Positions 7,682 through 14,237 of a DNA stretch of 14,776 bases are shown piece by piece. Made by a program: the position numbers and the translations under genes. This DNA comes from Burkholderiales bacterium. GTDB taxonomy: Bacteria; Pseudomonadota; Gammaproteobacteria; Burkholderiales; Usitatibacteraceae. The notes below the pieces were generated by a model that saw only the letters and a program-made list of their open reading frames with translations, was not told the DNA's origin and did no database searches. The stretch lies in assembly GCA_014378085.1 (NCBI GenBank), contig JACMOJ010000524.1, positions 1 through 14,776 on the forward strand. The letters are read 5' to 3'. The first letter of the stretch is position 1. Each line of letters begins with the position of its first letter.

Positions 7682-8367
7682 TGACTACCCTTTTCGAAAA
7701 GCTCTGGTTGTGACATCTGTTTAAGCAGCGGCAGCGTTATTTCTCGGCCGGTCTCTAACGAAAACTGGTCAAGTGCGTCGAGTATGCCAATAAGCGACGC
7801 CATATCACGCCGTGCGTGTCGCAACAAATATGACGCGACCTCCTCACGCAACGCAAGGCCGCGCGAGGCGGCGTGGGCATTTAGCGCCTGTTTTTTTTCG
7901 GTGTCACTCAGTATCTGTAAAGCAAATACAAGTCCGCTACCTAGTCGACTTGAAAGTTCGGGGCGGAGCGAAAGATCACGCGGCGCGACATTTCCGGTGG
8001 CAACCACGGTCGCGTTGGGCTCAAGTGCGCGTTGGTTAATCGCATCAAACAGGCCGACCTGCGCAGCGTCATCAAGGGTCTCAACATCGTCTGCCAAAAC
8101 ATGACTGGTCCTTCCGTCATCTACGGGGAGGTATCGAAGCCGTGCTGCCTCTTTCGGATAAGCTGAACCAAACGCCAACGCAAAGGCATGCAACAAATGC
8201 GTCTTACCACAACCCGGCAGCCCCCAGAGATAAATCACTTTAGTCGTCACCGTATTGGGCTGGCTTGCCTTTTGGAGCACATCGACCGCTTCACGATTCT
8301 GTCCAACCACAAAATTGGCGAAGGTTGGATCAGCCGCCGGCAAGATTTCGAGAACGAGTTGTTTCAC
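7678..8367 (-). CDS. hda: DnaA regulatory inactivator Hda
   Basis: AAA+ protein of 229 residues that, with the DNA-loaded sliding clamp, stimulates DnaA-ATP hydrolysis to prevent re-initiation of replication. The N-terminus KQLVLEIL resembles the clamp-binding motif (Q-L-x-L-x-L) of E. coli Hda. Next come a DnaA-like FANFVVGQN block (17-24), Walker A GLPGCGKTH (49-57), a Walker-B-like LADDVETL (91-98), sensor-1 VVATGN (121-126), the arginine-finger region ELSSRLGSGLVF (R141) and the sensor-2 region RHARRDMASLIGILDALD (R187 likely). GTG 8367 is chosen because homologues begin (M/V)KQL, although the frame is open to 8511. No Shine-Dalgarno sequence fits this GTG. Instead a perfect TATAAT ends seven bases before it, placing +1 on the G of GTG. 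It is the first gene of the operon. Confidence 0.93.
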   Translation of the reverse strand: MKQLVLEILPAADPTFANFVVGQNREAVDVLQKASQPNTVTTKVIYLWGLPGCGKTHLLHAFALAFGSAYPKEAARLRYLPVDDGRTSHVLADDVETLDDAAQVGLFDAINQRALEPNATVVATGNVAPRDLSLRPELSSRLGSGLVFALQILSDTEKKQALNAHAASRGLALREEVASYLLRHARRDMASLIGILDALDQFSLETGREITLPLLKQMSQPELFEKGSH

Positions 8368-8373
8368 ACCTGA

Positions 8374-8379
8374 ATTATA
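8374..8379 (-). promoter_or_regulatory. Candidate -10 box of the hda operon (leaderless-type)
   Basis: On the minus strand the sequence TATAATTCAGGTGTG contains a consensus -10 hexamer followed by six bases and then the GTG start of hda. Standard spacing (hexamer at -12 to -7) puts +1 at the G of GTG. No good -35 is seen: the best at 17-18 bp spacing are TCAGCC and TTCAGC, and there is no TGn extension. The promoter call therefore rests on the -10 alone. It sits just downstream (in the minus direction) of the strong terminator at 8430-8459, where a new promoter is needed. Confidence 0.55.
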
Positions 8380-8429
8380 CGTTCGGCCTGCCCAGCGGCT
8401 GAAGCGCAAGCACATCTGACGCACTGAAC

Positions 8430-8459
8430 AAAAAAAACGGCCGGAGACCCGGCCGTTTT
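8430..8459 (-). terminator. Rho-independent terminator of the TonB-receptor gene
   Basis: Read on the minus strand, a perfect 11-bp stem (AAAACGGCCGG / CCGGCCGTTTT) with loop GTCT runs into eight T residues. It begins 15 bases after the receptor stop codon. Because the stem is AT-flanked it could weakly act in the other direction too, but no plus-strand gene ends here. Confidence 0.95.
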
Positions 8460-8474
8460 CGAGTTGAAACGAGA

Positions 8475-11400
8475 TTAGAACTCGTAACGGAAAGTCACTT
8501 GGGCAGACCATTGTGATTCGCCATTAGCTTGGCGGGTCACGAAATCTCGGGCAACTTGCGAAACACTATAAATGTAGCGACCCTGCGCATCCAGACCCAC
8601 ATAGTTAACGAAGCTGCGTGCCTGACCGCCACCAGCCGAGAAAGCGATTTCATCAACACGTCCCCATTTCTTATTCAGCAAGTTAGCGACGTTAAAGAGG
8701 TCAAGCGTCACAACCGCTTTGTGCTCCTTCACAAAACCCGGAAGCTCCTGGCTAAACCGTGCATCCAAACTATTTGTCCACGGAGAGAAGCTGTTGTTAC
8801 GACTGACTACGCCACCGCGGGTATCGATACCTTTGTTTGCGTTAACGATAGTCCAGAACGCATCCTCGTTAGTGCGGCTCGTTGCGGTGTCTCCCAAGAA
8901 CACAACATCTCCCGAGCCCGGTGCCTTCGGGATATACATCAAGTCGTTGCCCGACACGCCATCGCCGTTCAAGTCATTGGTGTACGTCCAGCTATATGGC
9001 TTACCTTTGCGGCCCTCGGCGAAGAAGCCAGCAGTCGTCTTGTACTTGCCGACGAAAGCCCTTTGCCACATCATCGATGCGTTGATGCGATCGCGGTTTG
9101 TGTACGGCGAGCGTGCAGCAACTTCTTCATTAGGATTGAAGATCGAACGCGAATTGAAGTTCGAGTTCGCAACCGAGGAGGTCAAAGGGCTGACTTCGGT
9201 GGCGTTGGTGTAGGTGTAAGCCAATGTCCAAGCCCAACCGGCGCGCATTGGTCGACTTAATGCGATCGTCGCCTGATTGCCCTCGCCCTTCTTGGTCTTT
9301 GTCGCCAAGGTCACGTTGTTGTAGTTGGGATTGTTGAGGGCGCGACTGCGGAAATCAGTACAGGCGCCCGTATTCACGCCACCTGACGTCCAACACGCTG
9401 GATTGAAACCGGAGGCGGTGTAGAAAAGTTGCCGACCGTCGGTGCCAGTTCTGGTCGGCGCGCCAAGGTTTAAGTGCTGATAGTAAAGGCCAGATTCCAC
9501 TTTCGTGTAGATGTACTCAGCACTGGCAACCATGCCCCACCAAGGCAATTGATGTTCGAAAGCGAGGTTCGCTTTCCAGACGGCAGGTTGACCCAATCCC
9601 TTTTGGATAAAGTCAACGTTTGCTGCCGGGATCGCACCCGTAAACGCGGTTGGCTGTGTGGCTGGATTCGGGCTAAACGTCCCACTTGTGACCGGACACG
9701 CGCTAAACCCTGCAATACCGCAACCGATGATCGCCGTTGCGTTACCCGTGTTTGAGTAAGGGTTTGACAACCAGACGTTGGCCGCAGCACCTTGGAACAA
9801 ACCAAATCCGCCGCGAAGCTGCATTGGGCGCTTGGAGTCAAACGTATAGTTGAAACCGACACGCGGTTGGAACAAATCTTCACCGTCAATCGTGACGGAG
9901 TTATCTAGGCCAAACCCACCAGAAGCGCTTTGGGCCCCAGGCACCGTAATGCCTGGACGTCCAGCCACCAAGGGACCCGCTGGCGCGGCAGCAGCCGAAT
10001 TAAACGCAGGCTTACTGTTTGTCTTCGGAACGTCGAGACGCACACCAGCCATCACGGTTAGGTTCTTGTTAACCGTCCACGTGTCTTGAATGAACCCACC
10101 CAAGTTTTTCAGGCTCCACACTGCAATGCCGTCGTCTAGCGTCTTTCCAGCTCTTGGCACTTGTACCTGATAGGCCGAAGGACGACCGATGCGGAAGTTC
10201 TCCAGCACGGCAGCTTGAATCGCATCAGCAGCCGCAGTGCCGCAGTTAATGGCACCAAAGGAATATGTGTACGTCGCAGTACTGTTTTGGCAGCTAAACG
10301 TGTAGCTGCCTTTTGTACCTTGTAAAAACGCGTTGTAGACTTTGTTCTCACTGAAGTCGCCACCAAACTTGAACTCGTGCTCCTTCAAAAACCAAGTGCC
10401 ACCGAAATACGCATCGGTTGTCTTGGTTTGAAGCACGTTGGTTTGACGGCTAAATTCAGTACCGAACAACAAACCGCGCGTACCTGTCGCGACGGTCGTT
10501 GGCGTACCAACCGGCAAAGCGCCCGTAAAGTTCAGCGCAATCTGCGGGAGGTTGGAAGCGTTGGCAGGAACGCTATCGTAGTCACGCTTTGAGATCTTGA
10601 ACTCGGTGGAGAAGTTTGGCGTCCAATCTGCAAACCACTGACCAACGTAAGTTTCAATTGTCTTATTCTGCGTCCACCAATGCGAATTTAGTGAAAGCGA
10701 TCGAATGCCCAAGTTTGCGAAGGTGGGTTCGCTTTGCTCGGTCTTGTTGTACCGGACGTTCGCGCGGTGGCTATCATTGATATTCCAATCGAGCTTCACA
10801 AGAGCATCTTTGACCGTCAGCTTCGATCCAACCGGGATGTCTGAGTTGCCGATGTCCACGCGATAGGTTGTGTTTGCGATTGACTGGGCACCAGAAATTG
10901 CTGAGGCCGTAATGCCTACGTTGGTGTTACCGCTACCCAACGGTCCAAAATCTGGTGCCGTGAGAGACCGTTGGAAGTCCTCATAACTCAAGAAGAAAAA
11001 CAGCTTGTTTTTGAGAATCGGTCCGCCAAGCGTAATACCCTTAGTTGTTTCGTCAAATTTAGGTGGCGCACTGTAGCTGCCATCTGTCCGATTAAACCGA
11101 TCACCTGCAAGTTTCTGGTCTCGGTACACCTGATACACAGAGCCCTTCAGATCATTCGTACCGGACTTAGTCACGGCGTTGATGTTCGCGCCGGTGTAAC
11201 CCTTTTGCGTCACATCGTAGTTCGAAATATTGACCTGCACCGACTGGATTGCATCGATCGAAATTGGCTGCTTGATCGTCGGCAACGTGTTGGCTTCGAG
11301 GCCGAAGGTGTCGCTAATGTTGACGCCGTCGATCGTAATCGAGTTAAAGCGGGTGTTTTGACCGCCAGCAGAAATCTCGCCGCGTTCTTTATCCGTCTGC

Positions 11401-11909
11401 GACAAACGCGGATCGGTACGCGCGTAATCCTGCAGGTTGCGGCGAATTGAACCCAATGCTTCAATCTCAGCGCGGCCAATATTGGTGCCAGCGCCCATCG
11501 CATTTTTGCTGAAAAGATCGGAGACAGCCGTCGCCGAAACCTCAATCGATTCGGGCTTTGGTGATGCGCCAAGCGTCGCATCCAGCGTCGCCGTCTCAGC
11601 TAGTGTCAGAAACACATTGTTGCGGGTTTCCGTTTTGCCATCTTTGGTGATTGTGATCGTGTACGGGCCGCCAACGCGCAGTCCGCGTGCAGAGTAACGA
11701 CCATCGCCATCGGTCGTTGCGTTTGTAGTCGAACCAGACTCAACGTGAACGATCTTTACCACCGCACCTGATACCGATTTACCGTCGGTGGCGGTGACGC
11801 GTCCGGCAACTGCCGAGGTGGTGTTTTGCGCGTAAACCGTGACGCTGCCTACGGCAATCGCCACACAGAGTGCGATCTGTGAAAGCTGCAATCGATTCCG
11901 ATTAATCAT
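8475..11909 (-). CDS. Oar-like TonB-dependent outer-membrane receptor with carboxypeptidase-regulatory-like domain
   Basis: Predicted outer-membrane active transporter of 1144 residues. In order: a signal peptide (basic MINRNRL, hydrophobic core, likely cut after VYAQ, about 27-28); a CarboxypepD_reg/CnaB-like beta domain (about 29-115, SAVAGRVTATDGKSVSGAVV); a TonB-box candidate SIEVSATA (121-128); a plug domain (about 140-250, with ITIDGVNISDTFG and ANINAVTKSGTND); and a long 22-strand-type barrel ending in QVTFRYEF, a C-terminal aromatic BAM signal. The length and the loop NGDGVSGNDLMYIP are typical of Oar-like receptors. Six barrel cysteines form three close pairs. ATG 11909 is chosen over ATG 12008 because AGGA lies eight bases upstream and a proper signal peptide follows. 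The gene ends in a strong terminator and probably forms its own transcript. Substrate unknown. Confidence 0.93.
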   Translation of the reverse strand: MINRNRLQLSQIALCVAIAVGSVTVYAQNTTSAVAGRVTATDGKSVSGAVVKIVHVESGSTTNATTDGDGRYSARGLRVGGPYTITITKDGKTETRNNVFLTLAETATLDATLGASPKPESIEVSATAVSDLFSKNAMGAGTNIGRAEIEALGSIRRNLQDYARTDPRLSQTDKERGEISAGGQNTRFNSITIDGVNISDTFGLEANTLPTIKQPISIDAIQSVQVNISNYDVTQKGYTGANINAVTKSGTNDLKGSVYQVYRDQKLAGDRFNRTDGSYSAPPKFDETTKGITLGGPILKNKLFFFLSYEDFQRSLTAPDFGPLGSGNTNVGITASAISGAQSIANTTYRVDIGNSDIPVGSKLTVKDALVKLDWNINDSHRANVRYNKTEQSEPTFANLGIRSLSLNSHWWTQNKTIETYVGQWFADWTPNFSTEFKISKRDYDSVPANASNLPQIALNFTGALPVGTPTTVATGTRGLLFGTEFSRQTNVLQTKTTDAYFGGTWFLKEHEFKFGGDFSENKVYNAFLQGTKGSYTFSCQNSTATYTYSFGAINCGTAAADAIQAAVLENFRIGRPSAYQVQVPRAGKTLDDGIAVWSLKNLGGFIQDTWTVNKNLTVMAGVRLDVPKTNSKPAFNSAAAAPAGPLVAGRPGITVPGAQSASGGFGLDNSVTIDGEDLFQPRVGFNYTFDSKRPMQLRGGFGLFQGAAANVWLSNPYSNTGNATAIIGCGIAGFSACPVTSGTFSPNPATQPTAFTGAIPAANVDFIQKGLGQPAVWKANLAFEHQLPWWGMVASAEYIYTKVESGLYYQHLNLGAPTRTGTDGRQLFYTASGFNPACWTSGGVNTGACTDFRSRALNNPNYNNVTLATKTKKGEGNQATIALSRPMRAGWAWTLAYTYTNATEVSPLTSSVANSNFNSRSIFNPNEEVAARSPYTNRDRINASMMWQRAFVGKYKTTAGFFAEGRKGKPYSWTYTNDLNGDGVSGNDLMYIPKAPGSGDVVFLGDTATSRTNEDAFWTIVNANKGIDTRGGVVSRNNSFSPWTNSLDARFSQELPGFVKEHKAVVTLDLFNVANLLNKKWGRVDEIAFSAGGGQARSFVNYVGLDAQGRYIYSVSQVARDFVTRQANGESQWSAQVTFRYEF

Positions 11910-11917
11910 GTGAATGG

Positions 11918-11922
11918 TCCTA
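11918..11922 (-). promoter_or_regulatory. Ribosome binding site deciding the receptor start
   Basis: TAGGA on the minus strand, with its AGGA eight bases before ATG 11909. It supports this start over the in-frame ATG at 12008, whose extra 33 residues would precede and spoil the signal peptide. Confidence 0.65.
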
Positions 11923-12000
11923 GTAGAAATAAGGGCTGAGAAAGCAAAAACTGCGAATTCTTTGATCTGACATTTACGAGAGAAAATCCCAGCCGCAGCC

Positions 12001-12030
12001 AAGTTCACCCAAGTTCACCCACGTTCACCA
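12001..12030. repeat. Three tandem 10-bp repeats upstream of the receptor gene
   Basis: AAGTTCACCC, AAGTTCACCC and ACGTTCACCA follow one another without spacers; the GTTCACC core is identical in all three. On the minus strand this is GGTGAAC repeated once per about one helical turn, about 92-121 bases upstream of the receptor ATG. The same-face spacing would suit cooperative binding of a regulator, but no known operator is recognised. Confidence 0.7.
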
Positions 12031-12329
12031 TACGCAGGCGTCGGCTCCGACATGTTGTAGGCAAGTTTGCGGTGCGTGACAGCGCTTAGCGTGCTGCACC
12101 GCCGCAACACTCTTTAGAAGGACGCTGTGACACACCCTTTCGCGCGACTTGCAGACCTGACGTGATTACAACGCGGAATTATGACGGATTCATGACGCCA
12201 TTGGAATCAATGGGTTAGTACACACCAGACTTAGTTTGCACTAATGGTTTGTGCACAATCACTTCCGCGCAAATGTTGAGAAGCTACGTGAGGTGTGGCG
12301 TCGAAAAAGCAATGCTAAACGCCCTACTC

Positions 12330-12349
12330 TTGTTGCGCGCGCACAACAA
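12330..12349 (-). terminator. Weak hairpin after the nucleotidase gene
   Basis: TTGTTG and CAACAA arms enclose a GC-rich centre with one mismatch, beginning two bases after the nucleotidase stop codon on the minus strand. No T-tract follows directly (a run of five T appears about 22 bases later), so termination here is only possible, not clear. Confidence 0.3.
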
Positions 12350-12350
12350 A

Positions 12351-14120
12351 TCAGTTCAGTCGAAGAATTCGCATTCCGACTGCGGTTGGCTGGTAGGGAG
12401 AATTAGCGGCGAGGTATTCGACCAAGGCATCTAGATCCAGCAGGCTAGTTTGGCGATCCCGACCGTCACGAAATATGGTGAAGCCCTCTGCACCAGCGGC
12501 AACAAAACTATTCGCCGCAACACGGTACTCAAGGTCGGCTCGAATCGGGACACCATTAAGCTTCAGCGAGCCCGCCACCACGCGATTGCCGACAGGCCTT
12601 GCCGCGTCCCACGTATAACTAAACCCCTTCGAAACTCCCATTAGTCTACTGGCCCGGCCTTCAGAATCCACCGTCCATTGCTGCTCCAGAACATTTTTGA
12701 GTTCTGCGCCGGTCAGATTCATCACCACCAAATCATTCTGGAACGGTTGGGCCTTGAACAACGCCCCATAAGAAACACCGCCGTTCTCCTCCGGGATAAT
12801 AGGTGCCCGCAAACTTCCGCGATTGTTAAACGCAATGACCGCGCCGCCCCGATCCGGGCTCGTCGTGCCGAACAAATGTGCATCCGCGATCAAATTGCCG
12901 AGGGTGGATTCGCCTGCCGGGGTCGATAATGCGCTCACTTCACGCGCCACCGTCGCGACTCTTCTCTTCTCAAGCGGTTCACTTAGCGCCGTGTAACGTT
13001 CAACAAACGCACTGAGGTCAGACGCTTTTGGCCCATCGGGCTTAACCACATTGTTTCGCGCAACGGTGCGGCTCACTTTGCCGGTGGCACGATCAAGCTC
13101 GATATCGATCTCCGTCAGCAGCGTGCCATAGCTACCGGCACTCGTCACCCGTTTCCCGTCGACCTCGCAAATATAAAAACGATGTGTGTGGCCCGTGATC
13201 ACAACACTCACCTCCGGCCCCAAACGTGCGGCAATGTCCCTAGCCGGCCCTTTGAAGTCGATACAGTCATTGATACCGCCAGACTGTTCGCCGCCCTCGT
13301 GAATGACCACGACAACGGCATTAATCCCCTTCGCCTTTAACTCAGGCAGAAGTTGGTTAACCGTTTCTACTTCATCAAAAAAGCGCAGTCCGACCGTTCC
13401 ACTGGGCCGTACCAATTGGGGTGTGTTGCGCAACGTCATCCCGACAAACGCCACCTTAATCCCGTCAAACGCCTTCACACCGTAGGCCGGGAACAGCGTT
13501 GCTCCGTCCGACCCCGATCTAACGTTGGCCGCTAGGAATGGAAAATTGGCACCTGCATAGGGCGGCCGGCCTTTGCAATCAGGCCGACCGGTTGCGGCGC
13601 TCTTTTCACAGCCGCCATTTTTTAGTCGCTTGAGGTGCTCGACGCCATAATCAAACTCATGGTTACCGACCGCGTGAAAATCGACCCCAATAAGATTCAT
13701 TGCTTCAATGGTCGGCTCGTCTTTAAACAAGGCCGACATCAACGGCGTCGCGCCGACCAAATCACCCGCGGACAAGACGGCGTTTAGAGGGTTCTGCTGC
13801 TTCAGCGCTCGAACCATGGCGGCGAATTGCTCGACCCCACCAGCGGCTTCAAACCGCATTCCGGTAGGCTGGGATGCATCAGGCACCGGTACCCGTAAGC
13901 CTGGTATTCGCAAATTGCCGTGAAAATCGTTGAAGGCGATGAGTTTTACCGTCAAAGTCGGGGGGACAACGGCGGCGGCGGGTGGCGCAGGGATCGTTGT
14001 GCAGCCCGCCAAAGCCAGCACGCCAACCGTAACGATCGCCCACCAAGTCCGACGCCCCAATCGCCAGGACCTGCGAGCCACGTCATCGGCCAATGCGCTG
14101 TTACAAATTTTGGATTGCAT
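12351..14120 (-). CDS. UshA-like 5'-nucleotidase / metallophosphatase, predicted lipoprotein
   Basis: Two-domain metallophosphatase of 589 residues that would hydrolyse nucleotides to nucleosides and phosphate outside the inner membrane. Numbering from ATG 14120: a basic n-region (RRSWRLGRR), hydrophobic core and lipobox LALAGC with C40; Thr at +2, so sorting to the outer membrane is expected. The metal-binding motifs are FNDFHGN (63-69), SAGDLVG (117-123), VGNHEFDYG (151-159), VIHEGG (273-278) and GHTHRF (310-315). The C-terminal domain has STLGNLIADA, FNNRGSLRAPI, FKAQPFQNDLVVMNLTG and SFVAAGAEGF, expected for nucleotide recognition. The start is uncertain: no candidate has a good Shine-Dalgarno sequence. 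TTG 14192 would make the signal too long, and GTG 14081 would give a neat 26-residue signal peptide. It is divergent from a CNT nucleoside transporter. Confidence 0.92.
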   Translation of the reverse strand: MQSKICNSALADDVARRSWRLGRRTWWAIVTVGVLALAGCTTIPAPPAAAVVPPTLTVKLIAFNDFHGNLRIPGLRVPVPDASQPTGMRFEAAGGVEQFAAMVRALKQQNPLNAVLSAGDLVGATPLMSALFKDEPTIEAMNLIGVDFHAVGNHEFDYGVEHLKRLKNGGCEKSAATGRPDCKGRPPYAGANFPFLAANVRSGSDGATLFPAYGVKAFDGIKVAFVGMTLRNTPQLVRPSGTVGLRFFDEVETVNQLLPELKAKGINAVVVVIHEGGEQSGGINDCIDFKGPARDIAARLGPEVSVVITGHTHRFYICEVDGKRVTSAGSYGTLLTEIDIELDRATGKVSRTVARNNVVKPDGPKASDLSAFVERYTALSEPLEKRRVATVAREVSALSTPAGESTLGNLIADAHLFGTTSPDRGGAVIAFNNRGSLRAPIIPEENGGVSYGALFKAQPFQNDLVVMNLTGAELKNVLEQQWTVDSEGRASRLMGVSKGFSYTWDAARPVGNRVVAGSLKLNGVPIRADLEYRVAANSFVAAGAEGFTIFRDGRDRQTSLLDLDALVEYLAANSPYQPTAVGMRILRLN

Positions 14121-14237
14121 GAATGTTTGCCAAATGTTCTGAGCGGAAACCCGCACTTTACTCCGAGTATTATCTGTGTCGATGCTATTCAACCATCGTT
14201 CTCGGCCTGCGCTTTATCCATTGAAGGGGCACACACA
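14121..14237. promoter_or_regulatory. Divergent promoter region between nucleotidase and nucleoside transporter
   Basis: The 117-bp region must drive both genes. TATTATC at 14168-14174 offers overlapping -10 candidates in both directions: TATTAT (plus, 14168-14173) and GATAAT (minus, 14169-14174). Neither has a recognisable -35 at 16-18 bp. Overlapping divergent promoters would imply shared regulation, but this is inferred from position only. Confidence 0.4.
14224..14229 (+). promoter_or_regulatory. Ribosome binding site of the nucleoside transporter
   Basis: AAGGGG lies eight bases before ATG 14238 and supports that start codon. Confidence 0.8.

Larger units (their letters stand above)
11910..12350. 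other. 441-bp non-coding region upstream of the receptor gene
   Basis: No convincing gene lies here on either strand; a 61-codon plus-strand frame from 12249 runs into the nucleotidase gene and looks like chance. The region holds three 10-bp direct repeats (12001-12030), a hairpin next to the nucleotidase stop (12330-12349), and scattered TGACG pentamers at 12158, 12182 and 12193. A possible weak minus-strand promoter is TTCCAA, 17 bp, CATAAT (-10 at about 12178-12183), which would give a leader of roughly 265 bases. The length suggests regulated expression of the receptor. Confidence 0.5.

Noticed and set aside
8368..8511. N-terminal extension of Hda to 8511 or 8415
   Set aside because: It runs through the terminator at 8430-8459 and the TATAAT box, has no Shine-Dalgarno sequence at ATG 8415, and Hda homologues begin near KQL.
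11910..12008. 33-residue extension of the TonB receptor from ATG 12008
   Set aside because: It would begin inside the 10-bp repeats and precede a complete signal peptide; AGGA supports ATG 11909.
12001..12030. The 10-bp repeats as a CRISPR-like array or replication iterons
   Set aside because: There are no spacers and only three short units, and no Cas or replication-initiator gene is nearby.
12249..12434. 61-codon plus-strand frame in the receptor upstream region
   Set aside because: No Shine-Dalgarno sequence or domain, and it runs into the antisense of the nucleotidase C-terminus.
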